Positions 5,315 to 12,667 of a stretch of 14,518 nucleotides of DNA are shown piece after piece. Numbering within the stretch: the first letter of the stretch is position 1; the number at the start of each line of letters is the position of its first letter. The DNA is taken from the NCBI GenBank assembly GCA_032251455.1, contig JAVVEG010000038.1, forward strand, positions 1-14,518, read 5' to 3'. The stretch comes from JAVVEG01 sp032251455. Lineage in GTDB: Bacteria; Pseudomonadota; Gammaproteobacteria; Pseudomonadales; Pseudohongiellaceae. Below the pieces are notes generated by a model. It saw only the letters and a program-made list of their open reading frames with translations, was not told the origin of the DNA and did no database searches. A program made the translations under genes and the position numbers.

Positions 5315-7762
5315 CTAACGCAGCCTTTCTGCCAAAGCTTCCAATGTTGTTGCCAAACCTTTGCCAGCAGTGCTTGACTGATCCAGGATTCCAGCCTGCA
5401 TAAGCAACTGGGTGGCCAGGTCACGATCATTGCTGTTGCTGGCCGTCAGCCGTTGTTCCGTCTGTGTCAACAAGGCAGAGATGGCCTGATCGCTATTGGA
5501 GGCAATGGCTTCAATCCTGCGTAGCTGGTCGAGATAGGCCCGGGCAACAACCGGTTCGGCAGGCCATTGAATGCGACGCTGCAATTGTGGATTGAAAAGT
5601 GTCTCCGTATTGCGGAAAGACGCCGCTGCTATTTCGTTGGCGGAGAGATAATCACTGGGCGTCAGCTCAAACACATCCAGGCCACGGGCAATTTCAGTGG
5701 CGAAAATCTTGCCCTCATGCCAGTAGGCAGACCAGTAACCACCCAGGATCAGATGTTCTTCATCCACCGGGCCACGATCGAAATAGGCTATTTCCACCGG
5801 GTTGCTGGAATCGGTGAAGTCAAAGATAGAAATGCCACCCTGGTACCAGGCCTGGGCCATGATATCTCTGCCCGGAACCGGAATCAGCGAGCCGTTGTGA
5901 GCGACACAGTTTTCCTTGTCACTCTGTGGGGCCGGCATTTTGTAGTAGCTGCGGAATTCAAGTTTGCCATCGACAATGTCATAAATGGCATCTGCTCCCC
6001 AGGTCAGCGGATCAGAAGGGCGACAGCGCGGTCGTGAACCGCCCCCCCATTCATCGGTGAAGAGCACCTTGCTGCCATCATTATTGAATGTGGCGGAATG
6101 CCAATAGGCAAACCCGGAATCAATCACCTGGTCGATGCGCACGGGATTCACCGGGTCAGAGATATCAAGCAGAATGCCATTGCCGGAGCAGGCGCCAGCG
6201 GCCAGCCCGATTTCCGGGAAGGCAGTGATGTCGTGGCAATGATTGGTTTGCCCGGTGCGCTGGGTTTCCGGGCCATGATCGCCGCCTTCCCAGAGACCGG
6301 CCAGGACGCCGGAATCCGGATCGGAAAAAATGAAGGGGCGGTTTACAATGCGGGAATTTTCGGGATTGTCCAGGGGAATCTCGATGATGTCGATGCGAAA
6401 GCGTGCGGTATTGGGATTTTCGAACGGAGATTCATCCAGACAACCTTCCAGCTCCTCTTCCGGGCGCACCGAGCTGGTACCTGAGTTATAGATATAGATC
6501 CGGTTCTGTACATTGGGCTCAGTGACAATGGTGTGGGTATGTGAGCCCCTGCAGGTCTGCACTGCAGCTACCTGCTGCGGCATGCTGATGTCGCTGATAT
6601 CGAAAATACGAATACCGCGGAAACGTTCTTCGCTGACTGATTCAGCCACTCCTTGCAAACCGCAGTCCAGGCGGCCACGGGTCTGTTCCACCGACATGAT
6701 CAGCAGATCGCCGACTACGGATACATCACCCTGGCCGCCCGGGCATACTACAGAGCCGAGTAATTCCGGTGCTACAGGGTTGTCGATGTTGTACAGGTTG
6801 AAACCGTGATAATTGCCTGCTACGGCCAGATTGCCGGCAAAGGCAATGTCGGTATTGGCAAAATTAAGCAAACTGGGTCTGGGCTCAGCCTCTTCATCCT
6901 CCTCATCTGCCTCCTGGGGTTCCGTCTCTCCGGCCAACTGGCGAACCCGGCTCATGGGTAATCCCTGTGGATTGTCCGGATCAAAAAAGCCATCGGGCTT
7001 GGGCAGGGATGCCAGCCGGTTCAGGTTCATCGACGCTTCACCTGCATCGGCATAACCGGCTTTGAGACCTGCGCGAGGATCGTTTGAAAGCCCGGCCAGC
7101 ATGGGCAGCATGCGCTCTATTTCTGCCTGCTGATCTGAAGTTACCTCATTGGTGAATTCAAACAGGACCGAATCCTGGGCGGAACCAGGTTGATCCAGCA
7201 GGTTTTCCACCATGGTAATGGCACCTTCATGATGCCGGATCATCAGTTTCAGGAACAGTACATCGAAATCACCCCCTTCAACTGTGGCCAGCTCAGCCAT
7301 TTCTTCGGCAGAAACCATTCCGGGCATTATCGGCAGCAGGTGATCGCCATGATGGGCCATGCCACCGCTTTCGGCTTGATTGCGCTCAGCCAGCCAGCCA
7401 CGCATCATGCTGATCTCATCATCCTGGGAGAGGGTTATCCGTTCGGCCAGGGTTTTCACGGTTTCATTGCTGCTCCGCTCGGCTACCAGGGCGGTCATCT
7501 CCACCGCCTGCAAATGATGGACAATCATGTCCTGCATGAATTTCACATCGGCATCGGTGAAACCCAGATTGGCCAGGTCAGACGCTTCCTCGACAGAGAT
7601 CTGGCGGCTGGCTTGACCCGGAGCACCGGGTTGAACGATTCTGGGCTGGGCTTCAGTTGTTTGGGCCAGGACTGGATTGGTCGCGGTCAGTGACATCAAT
7701 GCGGCAATGGCCAGGCCAAGATGCAGGCGTTTGAATGCGGCTGGAGGCAAGGGCAGGTGCAT
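5315..7762 (-). CDS. Exported DUF305 + LVIVD beta-propeller fusion protein
   Basis: An 815-residue exported protein (signal peptide about 1-33, VLA before QTTEA). Residues ~65-225 are a DUF305-type helical domain with two matched motifs, MIVHHLQAVEM (79-89) and MIRHHEGAITM (174-184), and a His/Met-rich loop (MAHHGDHLLPIMPGM, 135-149). A very acidic linker (~279-295) follows. Residues ~300-705 read as a beta-propeller of LVIVD type: FNLYNIDNPVAPELLGSV, RGIRIFDISDISMPQQVA, NGILLDISDPVNPVRI, GGISIFDFTDSSNPVEI and GLDVFEL. The propeller has recurring His sites (SHTHT, NHCHD, YWHSA, CVAHNG) and eight cysteines, suggesting disulfides. A ~110-residue helical tail ends the protein. DUF305 members include copper-binding proteins (CopM of Synechocystis, as I recall); metal binding here is inferred. 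Start: ATG at 7762 with GGAG six bases upstream. Last gene of a three-gene operon, 39 bases after the NHL gene. Confidence 0.85.
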   Translation of the reverse strand: MHLPLPPAAFKRLHLGLAIAALMSLTATNPVLAQTTEAQPRIVQPGAPGQASRQISVEEASDLANLGFTDADVKFMQDMIVHHLQAVEMTALVAERSSNETVKTLAERITLSQDDEISMMRGWLAERNQAESGGMAHHGDHLLPIMPGMVSAEEMAELATVEGGDFDVLFLKLMIRHHEGAITMVENLLDQPGSAQDSVLFEFTNEVTSDQQAEIERMLPMLAGLSNDPRAGLKAGYADAGEASMNLNRLASLPKPDGFFDPDNPQGLPMSRVRQLAGETEPQEADEEDEEAEPRPSLLNFANTDIAFAGNLAVAGNYHGFNLYNIDNPVAPELLGSVVCPGGQGDVSVVGDLLIMSVEQTRGRLDCGLQGVAESVSEERFRGIRIFDISDISMPQQVAAVQTCRGSHTHTIVTEPNVQNRIYIYNSGTSSVRPEEELEGCLDESPFENPNTARFRIDIIEIPLDNPENSRIVNRPFIFSDPDSGVLAGLWEGGDHGPETQRTGQTNHCHDITAFPEIGLAAGACSGNGILLDISDPVNPVRIDQVIDSGFAYWHSATFNNDGSKVLFTDEWGGGSRPRCRPSDPLTWGADAIYDIVDGKLEFRSYYKMPAPQSDKENCVAHNGSLIPVPGRDIMAQAWYQGGISIFDFTDSSNPVEIAYFDRGPVDEEHLILGGYWSAYWHEGKIFATEIARGLDVFELTPSDYLSANEIAAASFRNTETLFNPQLQRRIQWPAEPVVARAYLDQLRRIEAIASNSDQAISALLTQTEQRLTASNSNDRDLATQLLMQAGILDQSSTAGKGLATTLEALAERLR

Positions 7763-7801
7763 GGACTTCTCCTTCTTATTCAGAGGTTCCTAAGGTATTG
7801 G

Positions 7802-8986
7802 TTAATTGGTCTCCACCCAGGGCTGTTTGATGATCAAGGCTGGGTCAGCGTCAGGTTTTGGTATCAATTTCTGTGTCCGTCCGTATTGATTATCCCCCCC
7901 GTAAAGATTCAACTCCGAATCCACGGAAAATGTATGTACTTCGATATACCCATCAGGCAGCTCTCTGGGTACCAGCCAGGAATAGAGCCGGTTACCCTGG
8001 AAGTCCATTTTGATGAAGCGCAGCGGGTTCAGATCGGTCAGCCACAGACTGTCTTCATTGACAATGATATCCAGCGGCAGACTGAAGCCGGGCCAGGTAT
8101 CCACATGGATGACCGTGGCCGGATCATCTGTGGTGCGAAACACATTGATGCGTCCGCCTGAGCGGTCCAGGGCAAAGATGAGTCCTTCAGGCCCAATACC
8201 CAGCGCGTGAATCCCGTTGAACTGTCCCGGCTCGGTACCAAAACCGCCAAATTCCGCCAGATAGGAACCCGCAGCATCAAGAATGACCACACGGTGGTTA
8301 TCCAGTCCGTCTGCCACCAGAATGCGACCATCTGGCAGGAAAGCGACATCCTGGGGGCGGGCAAAATGAGTTTCGTCGGCTCCAGGCACGTTTTCCTCAC
8401 CCAGGGTCATCAGCAATTGTTTGCCATCGTTGGAAAATACGTAAATGGTATGCAGTGTTTCATTGATCACCCAGACTTTCCCTTCCGGGTCGTAAGGGCT
8501 GATACGGACACGGTGGGGGCCGGGACCGTCAGAGTCGTCACATAGATGATCCCATTGGGTCCAACTCTCGATCAACTCGCCCTGGCCATTGACGACATAA
8601 AGACAATTCTGCCAGGTACGCAATGCAGGTGCGGTCAGCACATTGATGCCGATGGAGCCGGCAAAGGTACTGAATTCCGGGGGCAGCGGTTCGGGCAACC
8701 GGGTCTCGCCACGCTGGGCAATGAAAATTCTGTCAGGTGATTCTGCCCAGACGCCTGAGTTGCCACCAAAAGCAAAACCCTCGCGGGCAAAAGGCTTGTG
8801 CCACCCGGATACCACATCATAGGGGCTGGGACCAACCGGCCCCATGATGACCTCGGCGGCTGTCAGCGATCCAGAGAAAACTCCTAAAAGAGATACCAAG
8901 AAGGCGCTAAGGAAAGCCTTTGAGGAAAAACCCGGTAGCACAGGAATTGCTGTAGACCAGTTTTTCTTGTTGTTTTTTTGCGTCAT
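7802..8986 (-). CDS. Exported NHL-repeat beta-propeller protein
   Basis: A 394-residue exported protein. A basic N-terminus (TQKNNKKNW) and hydrophobic run (about 24-42, SAFLVSLLGVFSGSLTA before AEVIM) make a long signal peptide. The rest reads as a six-bladed NHL-type propeller. Blades seen include VRISPYDPEGKVWVINETLH with TIYVFSNDGKQLLMTLG (~160-196), ARPQDVAFLPDGRILVADGL with NHRVVILDAAGSYLAEFGG (~210-248), and IHALGIGPEGLIFALDRSGG with RINVFR (~259-284). Blades of this type occur in peptidyl-alpha-hydroxyglycine alpha-amidating lyase-like proteins, but I see no firm proof of lyase activity. Cysteines 128 and 149 (QNCLYVV, DHLCDD) may pair. Start: ATG at 8986 behind AAGGAG and a second AGG five bases upstream; the in-frame ATG at 9061 lies inside the DUF6265 gene. 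Middle gene of the secreted operon. Confidence 0.82.
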   Translation of the reverse strand: MTQKNNKKNWSTAIPVLPGFSSKAFLSAFLVSLLGVFSGSLTAAEVIMGPVGPSPYDVVSGWHKPFAREGFAFGGNSGVWAESPDRIFIAQRGETRLPEPLPPEFSTFAGSIGINVLTAPALRTWQNCLYVVNGQGELIESWTQWDHLCDDSDGPGPHRVRISPYDPEGKVWVINETLHTIYVFSNDGKQLLMTLGEENVPGADETHFARPQDVAFLPDGRILVADGLDNHRVVILDAAGSYLAEFGGFGTEPGQFNGIHALGIGPEGLIFALDRSGGRINVFRTTDDPATVIHVDTWPGFSLPLDIIVNEDSLWLTDLNPLRFIKMDFQGNRLYSWLVPRELPDGYIEVHTFSVDSELNLYGGDNQYGRTQKLIPKPDADPALIIKQPWVETN

Positions 8987-9035
8987 GCTTACCTGCTCCT
9001 TAAATTGCCTGAGTACTGAGATGGGTGGTGACAAT

Positions 9036-9563
9036 TCACCGTTGCCAGAGAGTGCGTGCACTCAGATTGATGTCCAGTCGGTTCCCGTCGGCCTGTTCCA
9101 CATGAATGATGAACGTGTCTGGTGTCGGCTTGCTATATCCCAGTGAACGCATTCCTCCCGTGCCGGTTGCCGTGAACCGGACACGGTGCTCACCGATTTC
9201 AAGCAGCTCCATTTTCTGTGCCGGTGCCCGCGGGACAAGACCGGGGTTCCATTGCTGGATGTGCAGAACCAGGGAACCTTCGGCTTCCTCGATGGTGATC
9301 ATTTCATACATGCTGGTGCCGCCGTTGCCAGTCATGCGCACCAGGGCTGCAATCGATCCACCTTCAGTGGCTATCCAGTTTTCTTCCAGCTGATTGGGCC
9401 CCAGTGCACCGGCCCAGTTGCCGGTCATCCAGTCCAGGTCTGCGATGCTCGCTGCGGGGCCCGTTGCCAGTGCGCTGTTGAAACCTGGACCAAGTAGACT
9501 CAGGCCAAGTAGACAGACACAGCAGAGAAAATTCATTAAGGGGTTTTTCAGGGATATCTTCAT
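9036..9563 (-). CDS. Exported DUF6265-type protein
   Basis: A 175-residue exported protein. The first ~33 residues are a signal peptide (MKISLKNPL, then a hydrophobic stretch, SALA before TGP). The mature part has the features I associate with DUF6265: IADLDWMTGNWAG, LEENWIATEGGSIAALVRM, YEMITIEEAEGSLVLHI and QWNPGL, followed by beta-strands to the end. This is a small, probably lipocalin-like beta fold of unknown function. Start: ATG at 9563 with GAGG six bases upstream; the earlier in-frame codon at 9593 would disrupt the signal peptide. It is the first gene of the minus-strand operon, 49 bases before the NHL gene. Confidence 0.78.
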   Translation of the reverse strand: MKISLKNPLMNFLCCVCLLGLSLLGPGFNSALATGPAASIADLDWMTGNWAGALGPNQLEENWIATEGGSIAALVRMTGNGGTSMYEMITIEEAEGSLVLHIQQWNPGLVPRAPAQKMELLEIGEHRVRFTATGTGGMRSLGYSKPTPDTFIIHVEQADGNRLDINLSARTLWQR

Positions 9564-9593
9564 AACAAGCCTCAAAGTCCACGGGTCTGTCAA

Positions 9594-9838
9594 TCAGAAC
9601 CCAGGATTGGATAGTAATGATAAAAGTGAATGGATAACAAGCTCCTCCGCATTGAATTCATGCAACGGGTTCATATTGATGCCCCGGGCGGCATTGACAA
9701 TGGCACCGACAACAGGGTCAGCTTGCCGGCAGAGCGCCAGTTCGCAATGGCATCGGCGATGGCTGCTTCAAGGTAGCAAAAAAGCAGGAATAAATAAAAG
9801 CAGCAAAGGAAGTGCAAGGGAAGTAATTGCATCCACAT
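9594..9838 (-). pseudogene. Possible frameshifted small exported protein relic
   Basis: The 309 bases between the DUF6265 gene and the serine hydrolase hold no intact gene. On the minus strand an ATG at 9838 opens a 55-codon frame to 9671: a very hydrophobic, Cys-rich start (MWMQLLPLHFLCCF), then EAAIADAIANWRSAGK. At about 9720 a shift of -1 continues into a second open frame that ends at 9594: ADPVVGAIVNAARGIN, then MNPLHEFNAEELVIHSLLSLLS. The joined product of roughly 80 residues reads more like protein than noise, which suggests a one-base loss. No good ribosome site precedes 9838, and I do not recognise the family. It could be chance. Confidence 0.25.
9611..9640 (-). promoter_or_regulatory. 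Candidate promoter for the DUF6265-NHL-DUF305 operon
   Basis: On the minus strand TTGTTA (9640-9635) and TACTAT (9616-9611) are 18 bases apart, about 48 bases before the ATG at 9563. Each box matches the sigma-70 consensus at 4 of 6 positions. It lies in sequence that may also be a gene relic. Confidence 0.28.
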
Positions 9839-9855
9839 AAGGTCTGCTGATACTT

Positions 9856-9889
9856 ATGACAGGCTGGAAAATATGACAGGCCGGAAAAT
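9856..9889 (+). repeat. 17-bp tandem duplication at a start codon
   Basis: ATGACAGGCTGGAAAAT (9856-9872) is followed at once by ATGACAGGCCGGAAAAT (9873-9889), differing by one base. The second copy begins at the start codon of the serine hydrolase gene. The first copy's ATG opens a six-codon frame (M-T-G-W-K-I) whose TGA overlaps that start codon as ATGA. The AGG of the first copy lies nine bases before the second ATG and is the best ribosome site there, so the duplication defines the translation start. Confidence 0.8.
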
Positions 9890-10922
9890 ACATCTGCTGA
9901 CAGTGCTGCTCTGTCTTTGTCAGGGGTCTCTCTTATGGGCGCAACCCCTGATCAGGGAGGTAGTGGACACGGCGGCGTTGCAACGCAGTGCCGCGCAGCT
10001 GCCGCGTCTGCAGAGTTTGCTGATCAGCCAGCATGGTGAGTTGCTGTTCGAGGAATACTATGGGGGGCGGCAGGCACAACAGCCCGCCAACCTGAAATCT
10101 GCCTCCAAGAGTGTCATTTCGGCCCTGGTCGGTCTGGCTATCAGCGAAGGCTTTATCCGTGGTGTTGATCAGCCCATCGCCGATTTTTTCCCGGACTATC
10201 AGGCGGTTCTTGCGACCGGGCAGAAAAGGCAAATAACAGTAGGCAATCTGCTGACCATGCAGTCCGGGCTGGAAAGCACCAGCAATCGCAATTACGGTCG
10301 CTGGGTGATGAGCGAGAACTGGGTGGCGTCTGCGCTGGGCCAGGAACAGGTGGCCGCGCCTGGCACGGCAATGATTTACAGCACAGGCAGCACTCACCTG
10401 TTGTCCGCCATCATTACCCGGTCTGCGGGCATGAGTACCAGGGAGTTTGCACAAAAATACCTGGCCGACCCCCTGGGTTTCCGCATGGCATACTGGAGCC
10501 AGGATCCGCAGGGCATCTATTTTGGCGGCAATGACATGGAGATTACCCCGCGGCAAATGCTCCGCTTTGGCCAGCTTTACCTGGACAAGGGGGTGTTTGG
10601 TGATACCCAGGTATTGCCGGAGCAATGGGTAAGGGATTCATTCACCCCTCATGCGGAGTCGCCGCGTGGACAGGGACGCTATTATGGTTATGGCTGGTGG
10701 CTGCGCGAGATGGACGGCATACTGGTGCCAACGGCCTGGGGCTACGGAGGCCAGCTGATTTTTGTTCTGGAAGAATTGGCAACGGTGGTGGTGGTGACCT
10801 CGGACAGTATCCCGGGAGAAAACCGGCGGGGACATCTGGCCAGTCTTTACCGTCTGATGGAAGAACAGATAGTCATACCCTTGCGGGCAGCAGAGTCACG
10901 TGCCCTCAGGTCCTCTGACTGA
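9873..10922 (+). CDS. Exported serine hydrolase, class C beta-lactamase fold
   Basis: A 349-residue protein with a signal peptide (about 1-23, LLWA before QPLIREV). It belongs to the serine hydrolase family that shares the class C beta-lactamase/DD-peptidase fold (PF00144). The SxxK motif is SASK at 76-79 (in LKSASKSVISALVGLAI), giving S76 as nucleophile and K79 as general base. Y169 in MIYSTGSTHLLS stands where YxN is usual, with T in place of N. GYGG (290-293) in WGYGGQLIF replaces the KTG box, as is common in esterase-like members. LLTMQSGL, MEITPRQMLRFGQLYLDKG and YGYGWW are typical. The substrate is unknown (esterase, peptidase or amidase); nothing marks it as an antibiotic-resistance enzyme. 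Start: see the tandem duplication at 9856-9889. It is followed by a terminator-like hairpin, so it is probably a single-gene unit. Confidence 0.88.
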   Translation: MTGRKIHLLTVLLCLCQGSLLWAQPLIREVVDTAALQRSAAQLPRLQSLLISQHGELLFEEYYGGRQAQQPANLKSASKSVISALVGLAISEGFIRGVDQPIADFFPDYQAVLATGQKRQITVGNLLTMQSGLESTSNRNYGRWVMSENWVASALGQEQVAAPGTAMIYSTGSTHLLSAIITRSAGMSTREFAQKYLADPLGFRMAYWSQDPQGIYFGGNDMEITPRQMLRFGQLYLDKGVFGDTQVLPEQWVRDSFTPHAESPRGQGRYYGYGWWLREMDGILVPTAWGYGGQLIFVLEELATVVVVTSDSIPGENRRGHLASLYRLMEEQIVIPLRAAESRALRSSD

Positions 10923-10945
10923 GGATTGCGCCTTTTATCAGCTTG

Positions 10946-10990
10946 ACCAGGGCTTATTACCGGGGCTAATTAAGAGCTTCCCTGGTTTTT
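10946..10990 (+). terminator. Terminator-like hairpin after the serine hydrolase gene
   Basis: ACCAGGG at 10946-10952 pairs with CCCTGGT at 10980-10986, and the last T is the first of a five-T run (10986-10990). Inside, CTTATTA and TAATTAAG can pair further with a bulge. The structure starts 24 bases past the stop at 10922. Confidence 0.5.
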
Positions 10991-11000
10991 CATGTATAAT
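10970..11000 (+). promoter_or_regulatory. Candidate sigma-70 promoter for prfC
   Basis: A perfect TATAAT lies at 10995-11000, 67 bases before the prfC ATG. The best upstream box is TTAAGA at 10970-10975 (4 of 6 to TTGACA) but with a 19-base spacer, so the -35 is weak. The -10 box directly follows the T-run of the hairpin, so the end of one transcript and the start of the next share about 50 bases. Confidence 0.5.
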
Positions 11001-11067
11001 CCGCCGCTTGTTTGAACGCCTGCCAGCCATCTGCTGCTGCCGGCAAGTTGATTCTCGGGAAACCTGC

Positions 11068-12660
11068 ATGAACACTGCCGCCCTGGCTGAAGAAATCAAG
11101 CGTCGCCGCACCTTTGCCATTATCTCCCACCCGGATGCGGGCAAGACCACGATCACGGAAAAGCTGTTGCTGTTCGGCAAGCTGATCCAGACGGCCGGCT
11201 CGGTCAAGGGTAAGCGCAACGAAAAACACGCCACCTCGGACTGGATGACCATGGAACAGCAGCGCGGTATTTCGGTGACTTCCTCGGTCATGCAGTTTCC
11301 CTATAACGGGCGCATGGTCAATCTGCTGGATACTCCGGGGCACGAAGATTTTTCTGAAGATACCTATCGCGTTCTGACTGCAGTGGATTCGGCCCTGATG
11401 ATCGTGGATGCCGCCAAAGGGGTCGAGGAGCGCACCATCAAACTGATGGATGTCTGTCGCTTGCGGGATACCCCCATCTTCACCTTTGTCAACAAATTGG
11501 ACCGCGATACGCTTGATCCGATTGATCTGCTCGACGACATCGAAACCGTGCTCAAGATCAAGTGTGCGCCAATCAACTGGCCACTGGGGATGGGCAAGGA
11601 GTTCAAGGGGGTCTATAACCTGTATACCGACACCATCCATGTCTATCAGCACGGGCAGGGTGATCGTATTCCTGACGATATCCAGATCAAGGGGCTGGAC
11701 AGCCCCGAAGCCCGCAAGCTGTTGGGGGCCTATGCCGATGATGTGCAGAGTGATATTGAGCTGGTGCGGGGTGCCAGCAATGTGTTTGACCTGGAGGAAT
11801 ACCTGGCGGGTCGCATGACGCCGGTATATTTCGGTACTGCGCTGGGCAATTTCTCGGTGCGCGAAATGCTCAATGATTTTGTGCAATGGGCACCTTCGCC
11901 GCGTCCCCGCCAGACTGAATCACGGACAGTGGACCCGCTGGAGGAAAAATTCAGTGCCGTTGTGTTCAAGATACAGGCCAATATGGACCCGAATCATCGT
12001 GATCGTGTTGCTTTTCTGCGGGTGTGTTCCGGGGCCTTCAGCAAGGGGATGAAACTGTTGCATACCCGCCTGGGCAAGGAAGTGCGTATCAGCGATGCGG
12101 TTACCTTTCTGGCTGGCGAGCGGGAACAGGCAGATGCTGCGGTTTCGGGTGACATCATCGGTTTCCATAATCATGGCACCATCCAGATAGGGGATACGTT
12201 TACGGAAGGCGAACCGCTGCAGTACACCGGCATTCCGCATTTTGCGCCCGAGCTTTTCCGCCGTATCCGTTTGAAGGATCCTCTGAAAATGAAAGCCTTG
12301 CAGAAAGGTCTCAAGCAGCTGTCCGAAGAAGGGTCGGTGCAGGTATTCATGCCGATGAAGAACAATGAGCTGATTGTGGGGGCGGTGGGTGTGCTGCAGT
12401 TTGAAGTCGTGGCCTTCCGGCTCAAGGACGAGTACAAGGTAGACTGCGTCTATGAGCCAGTCAATGTCTATGGTGCACGCTGGGTCCACAGCAAGAGTGG
12501 GAATGCGGCCAAGCTGGAAGAGTTCAAAAAGAAGGCGTATGACAATCTGGCCCTTGATGGGGGTGATTATCTGACCTACCTGCCACCGACCCGGGTCAAT
12601 CTCAGCCTGATGGAAGAGCGCTGGCCAGATATCGAATTCCAGGCCACCCGGGAGCACTGA
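11068..12660 (+). CDS. prfC: Peptide chain release factor 3 (RF3)
   Basis: A 530-residue translational GTPase, near-identical in length to E. coli RF3 (529). RF3 drives GTP-dependent removal of RF1/RF2 from the ribosome after peptide release. The G-domain motifs are in order: SHPDAGKTT (20-28, P-loop), QQRGISVTSSV (64-74, switch I), DTPGHEDFSEDTYR (88-101, switch II) and NKLD (142-145). HATSDWM and VYNLYTDTIHVY are RF3-specific features, as is the C-terminal ALQKGLKQLSEEGSVQVF and VVGAVGVLQFEV-like block that also sets the family apart from EF-G. All expected residues are intact. Start: ATG at 11068 with CGGGA seven bases upstream, giving the family N-terminus MNTAALAEEIKRRRTFAI; in-frame codons further up add a non-family extension. 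tgt begins seven bases after the stop, so the two are co-transcribed. Confidence 0.98.
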   Translation: MNTAALAEEIKRRRTFAIISHPDAGKTTITEKLLLFGKLIQTAGSVKGKRNEKHATSDWMTMEQQRGISVTSSVMQFPYNGRMVNLLDTPGHEDFSEDTYRVLTAVDSALMIVDAAKGVEERTIKLMDVCRLRDTPIFTFVNKLDRDTLDPIDLLDDIETVLKIKCAPINWPLGMGKEFKGVYNLYTDTIHVYQHGQGDRIPDDIQIKGLDSPEARKLLGAYADDVQSDIELVRGASNVFDLEEYLAGRMTPVYFGTALGNFSVREMLNDFVQWAPSPRPRQTESRTVDPLEEKFSAVVFKIQANMDPNHRDRVAFLRVCSGAFSKGMKLLHTRLGKEVRISDAVTFLAGEREQADAAVSGDIIGFHNHGTIQIGDTFTEGEPLQYTGIPHFAPELFRRIRLKDPLKMKALQKGLKQLSEEGSVQVFMPMKNNELIVGAVGVLQFEVVAFRLKDEYKVDCVYEPVNVYGARWVHSKSGNAAKLEEFKKKAYDNLALDGGDYLTYLPPTRVNLSLMEERWPDIEFQATREH

Positions 12661-12667
12661 GCAGACC

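Noticed and set aside
9588..9593. Perfect TTGACA on the minus strand just before the DUF6265 gene
   Set aside because: A -10 box 17 bases on would fall at GCTTGT, right at the start codon, leaving no room for a leader and ribosome site.
9933..10625. Minus-strand open frame of about 230 codons opposite the serine hydrolase gene
   Set aside because: The plus-strand gene has SxxK and other family motifs and a signal peptide, while this frame shows none.
9873..10922. Reading the serine hydrolase as an antibiotic-resistance beta-lactamase
   Set aside because: The YxN and KTG boxes are replaced by YST and GYGG, as in esterase-like or unknown members of the family; nothing supports a resistance call.
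10990..11886. Long minus-strand open frame opposite prfC (about 298 codons)
   Set aside because: It lies fully antisense to the conserved RF3 gene and its product has no recognisable motif; high codon bias on the true strand explains it.
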